Shown here: positions 36,553 through 44,822 of the stretch, in pieces | Layout: every line of letters begins with the position of its first letter | Numbering within the stretch: position 1 is the stretch's first letter | Program-made: the position numbers and the translations under genes | Notes under the pieces: generated by a model | Seen by the model: only the letters and a program-made list of their open reading frames with translations | The model's database searches: none | Told to the model about the DNA's origin: nothing | Source: Niastella koreensis GR20-10 | GTDB lineage: Bacteria > Bacteroidota > Bacteroidia > Chitinophagales > Chitinophagaceae | Direction: 5' to 3' | NCBI RefSeq assembly: GCF_000246855.1 | Contig: NC_016609.1 | Coordinates: 620,001 to 684,000, forward strand | DNA: 64,000 nt

Positions 36553-36843
36553 CTACACACGGTTCCGGCCAAATATGGCCCCGCGTATTAATGCAATGAT
36601 CAGGGTAAATACTGCTGATCCCACTACTGCCCATACAACCGGAAATGTTTTTCCACCCACTTTAATAGCAAAGATCTCGGGCAGTCCGAATTTACCGGCG
36701 ATCCATAGTCCAATATAGGCGCCAATAAAACCAACGATGATGGACACAAAACAACCGCCCAGATCGTAACCGGCAAGAGACTGACCAACGCCTCCGCAGA
36801 TGGCGGCAATAACTAAAAGTATAAGCAACTCAGTGAGTGTCAT
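36553..36843 (-). CDS. GlsB/YeaQ/YmgE-type small membrane protein
   Basis: About 96 residues from ATG 36843; the frame runs 16 codons further. Three hydrophobic helices with Gly-rich packing (LLILLVIAAICGGVGQSLAG, CFVSIIVGFIGAYIGLWIAG, VVGSAVFTLIIALIRGAIFG) match the transglycosylase-associated YeaQ/YmgE family linked to general stress. Its molecular role is unknown. Confidence 0.88.
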   Translation of the reverse strand: MTLTELLILLVIAAICGGVGQSLAGYDLGGCFVSIIVGFIGAYIGLWIAGKFGLPEIFAIKVGGKTFPVVWAVVGSAVFTLIIALIRGAIFGRNRV

Positions 36844-36877
36844 AGACAAAGGTTTTTTTAAAAATAAGCAATTGCAA

Positions 36878-36907
36878 TTTGAATGCCGCAATTAATGTTT
36901 AACTTTG
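36878..36907 (+). promoter_or_regulatory. Promoter of the RNA-repair operon
   Basis: TTTG at 36878-36881, 18 bp, then TAACTTTG at 36900-36907, matching TAnnTTTG. The leader would be about 110 nt. It faces away from the GlsB-type gene. Confidence 0.7.
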
Positions 36908-37026
36908 CATCTATTCAAAACAAGGTCAAACCTGTGTTATGTAATTCTCCCCACATATAATCCTTTCTGATTGAGCGCGCTACGTAAAGCGTGTTCCCTT
37001 TATTCTTTTTTTTATACCGATAATAT

Positions 37027-37740
37027 ATGCAATCCGTAAAATACGGTCGCACGTATCATTATCCCTTTTCGCCGGGCACTACCAGCGACGACCGGATCAA
37101 TTTTGATTACTGGAGCGACCTTCAACAAATAAAAACGGTAGTACATACCGAAAAGCTCGACGGTGAGAACAACTGTTTGAGCAAATGGGGCGTGTTTGCG
37201 CGTTCGCATGCTGCGCCCACTACATCGCCCTGGACAGCCACCCTGCGCGAATTCTGGCAACTGGTGAAAAACGACCTGGGCGATCTGGAAATATTTTTAG
37301 AGAACCTGTATGCCGTGCATTCCATCCGGTACCAACAGTTGGAGCACCATTTCTATGTTTTTGCCGTACGCGAAGCCGGGCGCTGGTTAAGCTGGGAAGA
37401 AGTAACATTTTATGCCGCCCTGCTGGATCTGCCAACCGTACCGGTGATTGGAATAGAAAGTACACCCGTTAACCGGTTGCTGTTCGAGGAAAAGTTATTG
37501 AACATAACCGGCACCGCAGGTGCATTTGATCCCATTGATACGGCAACAGAACAGCCCTGTACGCTGGAAGGCATAGTAAGCCGCAATGCGGTTGCTTTTC
37601 ACCGTGATGATTTTGCGCACAACGTATTTAAATGGGTGCGCAAAGGGCATGTAAAAACAAATGAGCATTGGACCCGCAACTGGAAGCGGGCGCCATTGAA
37701 AAACGAAGGAGGTAATTATGTGGACTTTAACAACCGGTAA
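37027..37740 (+). CDS. RNA ligase (Rnl-type, ATP-dependent)
   Basis: A 237-residue protein with the nucleotidyltransferase motifs of RNA ligases. Motif I is TEKLDGENN with Lys43 as the AMP-accepting residue. Motif III/IIIa is HFYVFAVREA, motif IV is LEGIVSR, and motif V is VFKWVRKGH. It joins 3'-OH and 5'-phosphate RNA ends through an adenylate intermediate. It is compact: only the catalytic domain with a short N-terminal strand. It overlaps the next gene (kinase/phosphoesterase) by 23 bp, so the two are translated together. The gene is the sealing half of a repair pair; the partner heals the ends. Confidence 0.85.
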   Translation: MQSVKYGRTYHYPFSPGTTSDDRINFDYWSDLQQIKTVVHTEKLDGENNCLSKWGVFARSHAAPTTSPWTATLREFWQLVKNDLGDLEIFLENLYAVHSIRYQQLEHHFYVFAVREAGRWLSWEEVTFYAALLDLPTVPVIGIESTPVNRLLFEEKLLNITGTAGAFDPIDTATEQPCTLEGIVSRNAVAFHRDDFAHNVFKWVRKGHVKTNEHWTRNWKRAPLKNEGGNYVDFNNR

Positions 37741-38824
37741 GGACTGGGCCTCCCTGCGCGAACAGTTCAACTGGGTACGTGACATGGAAGATGTGCCGCA
37801 GGACCCCGTGCATCATGCCGAAGGTAATGTGGCTGTTCATACCCGTATGGTACTGGAAGCCTTGCAACAACTGGAAGGGTATAAGCAACTGCCTGCGCAG
37901 GAGCAGGAAGTCCTATGGGCAGCCGCCCTGTTGCACGATGTAGAGAAACGCAGCACCACGGTGCACGAAGCAGATGGCAGCATTACCTCCCGGGGTCATT
38001 CAAAAAAAGGCGCCCTTACCGCGCGGCAGATCTTATATACGCAAATACCCGCGCCCTTCTTTTTAAGGGAACAGGTGGTACAGCTGGTGCGCTATCACGG
38101 CATGCCCATTTGGGCCATTGAAAGAAGCGACCCTACGCGAATGATCATTGAGACCAGTGAACTGGTAAACACCCGCCTGCTTTCGCTGCTGGCAAGGGCC
38201 GATGCATTGGGGCGCAATTGCAGCGATCAGTCGGAGCTATTATACCGCATCGACCTGTTTGAAGCCCTTTGCCAGGAACAGGATTGCTGGGGACAACCCA
38301 GAGGCTTTCAAACGCCGCATGCGCGGTTCCATTATTTTTATAAGGAAGACAGCGCACCCGGTTTTGTTCCCTTCGATGATTTTGGTGCAACGGTGGTAAT
38401 GCTGTGCGGACTGCCCGGCGCTGGTAAGGATACCTATGTGCAACAGCATTATAAAAACTGGCCGGTGATCAACCTCGATGAGATCCGCCGGAAGCACAAA
38501 ATTGCGCCCACCGACAAAAGCGGCAATGGCACCATTGTTCAGCTGGCCAAAGCGCAGGCCCGCGAATACTTACGCCGCAAACAGCATTTTGTCTGGAACG
38601 CCACCAACATTACCCGGCAAATGCGGGCGCAACTGGTGGAGCTGTTTGTTACGTACAAAGCGTATGTAAAAATGGTGTATGTAGAAGTTCCGTATGCAAG
38701 GCTGCATGCGCAGAACAAAGACCGGGAGGCCGTGGTGCCGAAGCATGTGGTAGATAAGCTGGTGTCCAAGTTGGAAGTGCCGGCGGTTTGGGAGGGGCAT
38801 GAGGTGGTTTTTGTAGCGGGTTGA
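37718..38824 (+). CDS. HD-Pnk: HD phosphoesterase plus polynucleotide kinase
   Basis: A 368-residue two-domain protein. Residues 1-205 form an HD domain: metal ligands His41, His73-Asp74 (LLHDVEK), His94, His127 and Asp162. Residues 222-368 form a P-loop kinase: GLPGAGKDT at 231-239, the acid NLDEIR with Asp254, and an R-rich lid region (NATNITRQMR). The same order, N-terminal HD 2',3'-phosphoesterase and C-terminal 5'-OH kinase, was characterised as HD-Pnk in Runella slithyformis. It removes 2',3'-cyclic phosphate and adds 5'-phosphate, giving ends the upstream ligase can seal. It begins inside the ligase gene. The identity rests on architecture and motifs, not on experiment. Confidence 0.82.
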   Translation: MWTLTTGKDWASLREQFNWVRDMEDVPQDPVHHAEGNVAVHTRMVLEALQQLEGYKQLPAQEQEVLWAAALLHDVEKRSTTVHEADGSITSRGHSKKGALTARQILYTQIPAPFFLREQVVQLVRYHGMPIWAIERSDPTRMIIETSELVNTRLLSLLARADALGRNCSDQSELLYRIDLFEALCQEQDCWGQPRGFQTPHARFHYFYKEDSAPGFVPFDDFGATVVMLCGLPGAGKDTYVQQHYKNWPVINLDEIRRKHKIAPTDKSGNGTIVQLAKAQAREYLRRKQHFVWNATNITRQMRAQLVELFVTYKAYVKMVYVEVPYARLHAQNKDREAVVPKHVVDKLVSKLEVPAVWEGHEVVFVAG

Positions 38825-38911
38825 CACGTTAACACGTTGACACGTTGACGTGTATAGAGGGGGGAAGTGGAATTAAGTAGCAAGTTGATAGAGTTGATAG
38901 AGTTGATGGAG
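38822..38911. repeat. GTTGACAC/GTTGATAG word array
   Basis: Repeated GTTGACACGTTAACACGTTG and GTTGATAGA decamers directly after the HD-Pnk stop. The same words recur at 16415, 44450, 45410 and 48547. Confidence 0.7.
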
Positions 38912-38931
38912 GGTACCGTCTGCCATCTTCA

Positions 38932-39384
38932 TCATGGCACAAATTCACTGCCGTTAGGCCTACGCACTCTTTCAACTATAAAAATGTATTTAAGGTATCG
39001 AAAAGGTACCCACAGATCGTCGTAGCCAGTGCCCGGGTTGTAGCTATGCAAACAAAGTTTGTTGGTAGCTGCATTTATTTCAGTAGGGCATTTCAACAGG
39101 CAGAATTGTTCGCCGTGAAAATCGATGATAAAAACCAGGGGGCGGTTCAATGGAACTTCCTCCAGGTTTTTTATTGGTAACAGTCTGCCCAGCACCATAC
39201 TGCCGCCGGGGATCGACCGCTCCGAATGGTCATTCATGCTATCGCCCTGGTTAGGGAACCAATAATACTGCTCACCGGCAATTTTATCCGGTGCATCCAG
39301 GTAGTATTTGGGTTTGCCCAATGCTTTTTTCAGTTCCTGTTCTTCCTCATTGCTAAGGGATGCCAAGCGTACCGGTTTGTGCAA
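38932..39384 (-). CDS. S24/LexA-like peptidase-fold protein, HTH absent
   Basis: A 150-residue protein with FPNQGDSMNDHSERSIPGGSMVLGR, which matches the Ser-loop of S24/LexA peptidases (GDSM, then IPxGS.V). A Lys in FCLLKCP lies where the catalytic Lys would be expected. There is no helix-turn-helix before it, unlike LexA or phage repressors. It could be a regulator-like fragment, an UmuD-type accessory, or a non-peptidase homologue. Followed on the same strand by nothing; the upstream gene (39405-40121) begins 20 bp before it. Confidence 0.6.
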   Translation of the reverse strand: MHKPVRLASLSNEEEQELKKALGKPKYYLDAPDKIAGEQYYWFPNQGDSMNDHSERSIPGGSMVLGRLLPIKNLEEVPLNRPLVFIIDFHGEQFCLLKCPTEINAATNKLCLHSYNPGTGYDDLWVPFRYLKYIFIVERVRRPNGSEFVP

Positions 39385-39404
39385 TAAAGGTACGGTTTAA
39401 CAGG

Positions 39405-40121
39405 CTAGGGGAGCGTGGGCGCTGTTAGCTTCATGATCGTTACCCAAATAATGCTGGCCAAAACCAGTAACATGATCCACATGCGATTCTTGGTTTTGCG
39501 ATCGACGTTTTTATTTTTTTGAATCAATACCAGGCTCCAGATCATCAATCCTGTTAATAAAGTGCCGGCAACGCCTACTATAATTTTATTGTTTAGCAAA
39601 TAAACACAAAGGAAAAGCCCCAGCCCGGCAAGCGGCAATAGAACACGGAGCATGTTTTTCCAGGCGTTTTTTTTGAGAATGATGGGATGTATTTGCTGCA
39701 GAATGGCTTCAATTTGTTCATAATTCTCAATTTGCACGGGGATAATAATGGTGCCGTTTTTTCTGCTGCCTTTGATGGTAAAACCTCCCTTGGGGTGTTT
39801 GGCAATTTCAATCACTTCCGAAACTAAAATAGAAATATCGGGCGTGTTCAGTTGTTCCCGGCAAATAAGGGTATCTGAAATAGTCAGTTCATAGCTTTCC
39901 AGCAGTGCTCTTTGCCTTTTTATTCCCCGCCAGATGGAAAAGCCACATAAAGCAGTTATAAAAACAATAGGAATAAGATAAAAAGTAATGCTTACATAGG
40001 CGCCGCCCCCCTGAATGTTAAAGATCGTGATCCAAATGATTATAGGTAAGAGTACAGTGGGAATTGACCTTTTCAGGAACTTTTTGGTAAAGCCTTTAGT
40101 ATTGATCTTGAACGTTTGCAT
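39405..40121 (-). CDS. Hypothetical membrane protein (238 aa)
   Basis: A 238-residue protein with two N-terminal helices (residues about 20-60), a soluble segment of about 75 residues (LICREQLNTPDISILVSEV, PKGGFTIKGSRKNGTIIIPVQ), then helices at about 160-235. It resembles a PH-like domain flanked by membrane anchors. No family identified. It probably shares a transcript with the S24-like gene downstream. Confidence 0.65.
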   Translation of the reverse strand: MQTFKINTKGFTKKFLKRSIPTVLLPIIIWITIFNIQGGGAYVSITFYLIPIVFITALCGFSIWRGIKRQRALLESYELTISDTLICREQLNTPDISILVSEVIEIAKHPKGGFTIKGSRKNGTIIIPVQIENYEQIEAILQQIHPIILKKNAWKNMLRVLLPLAGLGLFLCVYLLNNKIIVGVAGTLLTGLMIWSLVLIQKNKNVDRKTKNRMWIMLLVLASIIWVTIMKLTAPTLP

Positions 40122-40420
40122 ACGTGCCCGGTTAAAGGAGTTTGGTTACAGAATAATACAACTGTAACGAATGCGGTAAAAAAATAGTACATCACAGCGA
40201 TAAGATATTCCATTTTTTAACGTTGCTACTGCTCTAATTTGCTATATGCGATTGCTTAGCTATGTTCACTCCTCTGATAGCTCTGTCGCCCCCCTGTACG
40301 AAATAATTTTCACCAATTGTTTAGTTCAACCTGCAAGGTTGTAGTGTTTACAAAGAAGATAGTGATTGAATAGCCGCGCAATTTTTTATTATGGTTCACT
40401 CACTCTTTTACGCAATTTTC
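40122..40420. other. Intergenic region upstream of a plus-strand terminator
   Basis: No supported frame. The region ends in a hairpin with a T-run on the plus strand although no plus-strand gene precedes it. Confidence 0.45.
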
Positions 40421-40447
40421 GTCCCGGTATTCATACCGGGACTTTTT
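40421..40447 (+). terminator. Perfect hairpin with plus-strand T-run
   Basis: GTCCCGGTAT (40421-40430) pairs with ATACCGGGAC (40433-40442), loop of 2, then TTTTT. It lies just after the stop of the minus-strand oxidoreductase gene. The minus side has a weaker T-run, so it may act both ways. Confidence 0.7.
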
Positions 40448-40449
40448 AT

Positions 40450-42615
40450 TTAAACCTCGTTCATGTTAAATGGCAGTTTTCTGATACGCTTGCCCGTTAA
40501 ATCAAAAATTGCATTGCACAAGGCCGGTGCAAAGGGTGGTAAGCCCGGTTCGCCAACGCCGCCGGGTTTTTCTTCGTTCTCCATAATATATACCTCAATG
40601 TCGGGTACATCGGGTATGCGTGGCATATGGTATTGATGAAAATTGGTCTCCACTGCCTTGCCATCGGTAAAATGGGTTTCATGCGTGGTGGCGGCGCCAA
40701 GGGCCATTACAATACTGCCTTCTACCTGTTGCTTAATGATATCGGGATTCACATACCAGCCACAATCCATTACGGCAACGATCCGGTCTATCTTTAATTT
40801 GCCATCTGCCTGTTTGGATACTTTTACGGCTTCGCCTACCATACTTTTAAAACATTCGGTGATGGCAATACCCCAGCCGGAATTTTTTTCGCGGGTGCGC
40901 CAGCCGGTTTTTTCTTCCAGCATGGCCATCAGTGCTTCGGCGCGTTCATCGCGCAATTGCAGCCGATGGAAATCGAGCGGGTCAATTTTCGCGGCATGCG
41001 CCAGTTCATCCATAAAACTTTCATAGGCAAATCCATTGGTAGAAGAATAAACCGAACGCCACCACATAACAGGAATAGGCGATTCGGTAGGCACATCGGA
41101 AAAACTATAATGTTCAAGCCCATTGATAAATACTTCCGGTAACCCTTCCATAGTGCTGCCATTGAAATTGCTCTTATTGGCATGGGGCCATTGATGGTCC
41201 ATATTCTGCGCCGCCATTTTGGTTTGAAAGGCGGTGATGCGTCCGTTTTCGTCCATGCCTGCTTTGCAGGCATACACGGCGCCGGGGCGGAAAGGCCCCT
41301 GTGTCATATCATCCTCACGTGTCCACACAACCTGTACAGGGGCTTTTATTTCTTTTGAGATCACTACTGCTTCGGTAGTGTAATCGGTAAATGCTTTTCT
41401 GCCAAAACCACCGCCGAGGAAAGTCATATTCACCGTAATATTTTCTAAGGGTATTTTCAATCGTTCGGCCAGGTCGCGCTGGATCCAGTCCGGCCCCTGG
41501 ATAGGCCCCCATACGGTGATCTTGTTATCCTGCACATCGGCTACACAATTCAGCGGTTCCATACAGGCGTGCGCCTCGTAGGGTGTTTCATAAATAGCTT
41601 CCAACTTTTTGGCGGCTTTGTCGTAAGTGGCGTCAAAATTACCACCGGTGCGTTGTGATAAACCGGGTTTGTTCAGGTCTTCCTTCATGCGGTTGTACAG
41701 GGCGGCGGTATCCAGGTGTTCAAGCCCGGTAGTATCCCATTCTACCTGTAAGGCTTTGCGGGCCTGCATAGCAGCCCAGGTATTGTCGGCCACAATGGCA
41801 ATGCCTTCCCTGATGGAATCAAACACCGGCATTTGTACTTTAAAAACATGTTTTACGCCGGGCATGGTTTTCACGGCGCTGTCATCATAACTTTTAACCT
41901 TTCCCAAAAAGTAAGGACATCGTTCTACCACGGCATACAACATGCCGGGTAATTTTTTGTCGAGCCCGAATTCAGCCTTGCCATTCACCTTGGCCGGGGT
42001 GTCCTGCCGGGGCAATGGTTTGCCGATGATCGTATAATTTTTTCGTTCCTTGAGGGCAACCTGTTTGGGTGGCGTGAGTTTGGCGGCTTCTTCTACCAGC
42101 TCGCCATAACCGAGCTTTTTACCACTGGGGCTGTGAATGACTTCACCGTTTTGCGCATAACATTCAGTTGCAGGCGCATTCCACTTTTTTGCAGCAGCTT
42201 CTACCAACATTTCGCGGGCAGTGGCGCCGGTTCTCAACAAATGTTTATAGGCGCTGCGTACCGTAGAACTGCCGCCGGTGGTTTGACTAAGACCATATTT
42301 AGTTTGATCTCCGGAACCAAACGCGATCGACACCTGGTCGAGCGACACTTCCAGTTCCTCGGCAATCATTTGCGGCACTGCCTGAAAAGCACCCTGGCCC
42401 ATTTCGGCCCGGTGATTGATGATAGACACCTTACCGGTTTTGTCGATAGAAATAAATGCGTTCAACACAATTCCAAGATTTTCGGCTGTTTCCGCAGTTA
42501 TAATGGAGCTCTCTTCTGCCAGTGCAGGAAAATAAAAACCTATAGTTAATGCCGCACTGGTAAGACTGGATAGTTTCAAAAACGCGCGGCGATCGATGGT
42601 ATGTTTGGGTTGCAT
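40450..42615 (-). CDS. Xanthine dehydrogenase-type molybdopterin subunit (IorB-like)
   Basis: A 721-residue large subunit with a twin-arginine signal (DRRAFLKLSSLTSAALTIG), so the mature enzyme is exported folded with its cofactor. Molybdopterin-binding motifs are seen: GGGFGRKAFTDYTTEA near residue 400 and the catalytic Glu in GGVGEPGLPPFAPALCNAIFD near the C-terminus. It resembles the isoquinoline 1-oxidoreductase/aldehyde oxidase type of molybdenum hydroxylases without a FAD subunit. It works with the [2Fe-2S] subunit encoded 20 bp upstream. The substrate, possibly an aldehyde or N-heterocycle, cannot be read from the sequence. Confidence 0.92.
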   Translation of the reverse strand: MQPKHTIDRRAFLKLSSLTSAALTIGFYFPALAEESSIITAETAENLGIVLNAFISIDKTGKVSIINHRAEMGQGAFQAVPQMIAEELEVSLDQVSIAFGSGDQTKYGLSQTTGGSSTVRSAYKHLLRTGATAREMLVEAAAKKWNAPATECYAQNGEVIHSPSGKKLGYGELVEEAAKLTPPKQVALKERKNYTIIGKPLPRQDTPAKVNGKAEFGLDKKLPGMLYAVVERCPYFLGKVKSYDDSAVKTMPGVKHVFKVQMPVFDSIREGIAIVADNTWAAMQARKALQVEWDTTGLEHLDTAALYNRMKEDLNKPGLSQRTGGNFDATYDKAAKKLEAIYETPYEAHACMEPLNCVADVQDNKITVWGPIQGPDWIQRDLAERLKIPLENITVNMTFLGGGFGRKAFTDYTTEAVVISKEIKAPVQVVWTREDDMTQGPFRPGAVYACKAGMDENGRITAFQTKMAAQNMDHQWPHANKSNFNGSTMEGLPEVFINGLEHYSFSDVPTESPIPVMWWRSVYSSTNGFAYESFMDELAHAAKIDPLDFHRLQLRDERAEALMAMLEEKTGWRTREKNSGWGIAITECFKSMVGEAVKVSKQADGKLKIDRIVAVMDCGWYVNPDIIKQQVEGSIVMALGAATTHETHFTDGKAVETNFHQYHMPRIPDVPDIEVYIMENEEKPGGVGEPGLPPFAPALCNAIFDLTGKRIRKLPFNMNEV

Positions 42616-42635
42616 AACTCGGGTTGATTAAAAGT

Positions 42636-43115
42636 TTAAAAACCTTTTGCCGGCTGTTTCATCATGCCAGCTGCTCTATGTATGGCTTTGCGAATGCGGG
42701 GATAGGTGCCGCAGCGACAAATATTTCCCTGCATGGCGAGGTCAATATCGCGGTCGGTGGGGTTAGGATTGCGCTTTAACAGAGCTACGGCCGACATGAT
42801 CTGTCCGCTTTGGCAATACCCGCATTGTGGCACCTGCTCCGCTATCCATGCCTGTTGCACGGCGTGCGTATTATTGGTACTAATGCCTTCAATGGTGGTT
42901 ATTTTTTGATTGCCTACTGCCGATACCGGCATGGAGCAGGAGCGGATGGCATTGCCATTGAGGTGTACGGTGCAGGCGCCGCACTGGCTCATGCCGCAAC
43001 CGTATTTTGTACCTGTCATGCTAAGCAGATCGCGTAAAACCCAGAGCAGGGGCATTTTAGGGTCAGCTTCAACGGCATGCGAGGTACCGTTTATGCTGAG
43101 ATTGTAGGACGCCAT
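42636..43115 (-). CDS. [2Fe-2S] subunit of molybdenum hydroxylase (IorA-like)
   Basis: A 159-residue protein with an N-terminal plant-type ferredoxin domain ([15 protein letters not shown], residues about 40-60) and a C-terminal helical [2Fe-2S] domain (CGYCQSGQI and CRCGTY, about 100-150). It passes electrons from the molybdopterin subunit to an acceptor. It has no signal of its own, so it is probably carried out with the TAT-exported large subunit. First gene of this pair on the minus strand; the plus-strand cofactor genes begin just beyond. Confidence 0.93.
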   Translation of the reverse strand: MASYNLSINGTSHAVEADPKMPLLWVLRDLLSMTGTKYGCGMSQCGACTVHLNGNAIRSCSMPVSAVGNQKITTIEGISTNNTHAVQQAWIAEQVPQCGYCQSGQIMSAVALLKRNPNPTDRDIDLAMQGNICRCGTYPRIRKAIHRAAGMMKQPAKGF

Positions 43116-43285
43116 AAAGTTGGTATTTAGGATACTATTAAGTTACGACAAAGGCGACGCGGCAGCCAACTTATTTATTCTAATGGCAGGGGAATTATGC
43201 CCAACGCCGTTGGTCGAATTTGTATAAAAATATGTTTGTCAACTGTTGTAACTTTAATAAAGCGGAGCACATAAATTTATTTCAT

Positions 43286-44443
43286 ATGAAAGAAATCCAG
43301 GCCATTATACGGGCCTATGAGGAGGCGCAGCAACAGGGCAAACAAACAGCGCTGGCAACCGTGGTGCATGTACAGGGATCCTCTTACCGCCGGCCCGGTG
43401 CGCGCATGCTGATTACGCAGGACGGGCAATTGACCGGCGCCATAAGCGGTGGTTGCCTTGAAGGCGATGCCTTACGTAAGGCATTGCTGGTGATGGCGCA
43501 GCAACAGCCCATGCTGGTTACGTACGATACGACTGATGAGGACGACGCCAAACTGGGTATAGGGCTGGGCTGCGAAGGCATTATTCATATTGTTATAGAA
43601 CCCATACAACCGGAGCTGCCGGATAATCCCATTCAGTTATTAAAAACCATCAGCGGCCAGCGGCAACATGCCGTGCTGGTGATGCTTTTTTCGCTGAACG
43701 ACCGGCGCGAGGTGCAACCCGGCACCTGCTTTTTACAATTACCGGGCGAAACCATTACGGCCCGCATGACTAATGAGGCTTTGCAAAAGGCATTGACCAC
43801 CGACGCCAAAACCGCCTTCATCAACCAGGTATCGGCCACCAAAACATATCTTGCCGAAGGAAAACAATTCACCGCATTTATTGAATTGATAAGACCTGCC
43901 GTATCGGTAGTGATTATCGGTGCCGGAAACGATGCCATGCCGGTGGCGCAAATGGCGCATTTGCTCGGCTGGCAGGTAACAGTAGCCGATGGCCGGCCCG
44001 CCTATGCCACAACCGCGCGGTTCCCCACAGCCAACCAGGTGCTGGTTACCAAACCCGAAAAAGTAGTGGAACAGGTGGTGCTGGATGCACAAACCGTATT
44101 TGTGCTAATGACCCATAATTATAATTATGATCTGAAGGTGTTTCGCCAGCTGCTTAGCCAGCGCATACCCTATATAGGTATGTTAGGTCCGCGGAAAAAA
44201 CTGGTACGCATGCTGGATGAATTGAAAGCCGAAGGCATAGCGCCTACGGCCGAACAACTGGCCTCTGTATATGGACCGGTAGGCCTGAACATCGGGGCTG
44301 AAAATGCCGAAGAAATTGCATTATCCATTATTGCAGAAATAAAAGCGGTTACTGCGGGCCGGAATGGCGAATCGCTGCGCAACAGCGCCGATACCATTCA
44401 CCCTCGGGTGGAGAAGGAGATTGAGGAGGTGAGGGTGAGTTGA
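43286..44443 (+). CDS. XdhC family molybdoenzyme maturation protein
   Basis: About 386 residues from ATG 43286; the frame extends with 22 less plausible codons. XdhC proteins insert sulfurated molybdenum cofactor into xanthine-dehydrogenase-type enzymes. HVQGSSYRRPGARMLI and the GGCLEGDALRK motif are in the N-terminal XdhC-CoxI domain. The C-terminal Rossmann domain has IIGAGNDAMPVAQMAHLLGW and IGMLGPRKK. Its position next to the oxidoreductase supports this role. Confidence 0.92.
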   Translation: MKEIQAIIRAYEEAQQQGKQTALATVVHVQGSSYRRPGARMLITQDGQLTGAISGGCLEGDALRKALLVMAQQQPMLVTYDTTDEDDAKLGIGLGCEGIIHIVIEPIQPELPDNPIQLLKTISGQRQHAVLVMLFSLNDRREVQPGTCFLQLPGETITARMTNEALQKALTTDAKTAFINQVSATKTYLAEGKQFTAFIELIRPAVSVVIIGAGNDAMPVAQMAHLLGWQVTVADGRPAYATTARFPTANQVLVTKPEKVVEQVVLDAQTVFVLMTHNYNYDLKVFRQLLSQRIPYIGMLGPRKKLVRMLDELKAEGIAPTAEQLASVYGPVGLNIGAENAEEIALSIIAEIKAVTAGRNGESLRNSADTIHPRVEKEIEEVRVS

Positions 44444-44445
44444 TG

Positions 44446-44540
44446 GGAGGTTGATAGAGGTAGAGTTGGCCAGTTGACCAGTTAACAAGTTGACGAGTTA
44501 ACAGGTTGACAAGTTAACGGGTTAACTCGTTGACAGGTAG
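44446..44540. repeat. GTTGACAAG/GTTAACGGG word array
   Basis: Decamer-type units (GTTAACAAGTTGACGAGTTA and similar) repeat from just after the XdhC stop to 44540, next to the 21-bp tandem array. Confidence 0.75.
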
Positions 44541-44544
44541 TTTT

Positions 44545-44748
44545 TCCTGGGAAAATGAGGTAAAATCCCAGGATTATGATATAAAATCCTGGGAAAACGG
44601 TATCAAATCCTGGGATTCTATGGTGAAATCCTGGGATTATGGTATTAAATCCTAGGAAAATGATAGCAAATCCCGGGAAAACAATATGAAATCCTGGGAT
44701 TACATAGTGAAATCCTGGGAAAACAGCGTGATATCCCAGGATTTAGCA
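44545..44748 (+). repeat. Tandem 21-bp repeat with heptapeptide coding character
   Basis: Ten units in perfect 21-bp register (units start at 44545, 44566, 44587, 44608, 44629, 44650, 44671, 44692, 44713, 44734). Each begins TCCTGG or a one- or two-base variant (TCCCAG, TCCTAG, TCCCGG), often followed by GA(A/T). On the plus strand each unit translates as SWENxxK or SWDxxxK, with unit 6 carrying a TAG in place of TGG. The changes between units keep the Ser and Lys and mostly vary the middle codons. No ATG lies upstream in frame, so it is not a normal gene as it stands. Confidence 0.85.
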
Positions 44749-44822
44749 TCCCTGTAACCGGCAACGGCCAGTTTATTATACTTATAATCACCATTAATCA
44801 AAGACCATCTTAGAACCAGACC

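Noticed and set aside
38822-38911. CRISPR-like or phage attachment repeats
   Set aside because: Units are about 10 bp without spacers and occur in both orientations.
44545-44748. CRISPR array
   Set aside because: Units are contiguous 21-bp repeats without unique spacers, and no cas genes are present.
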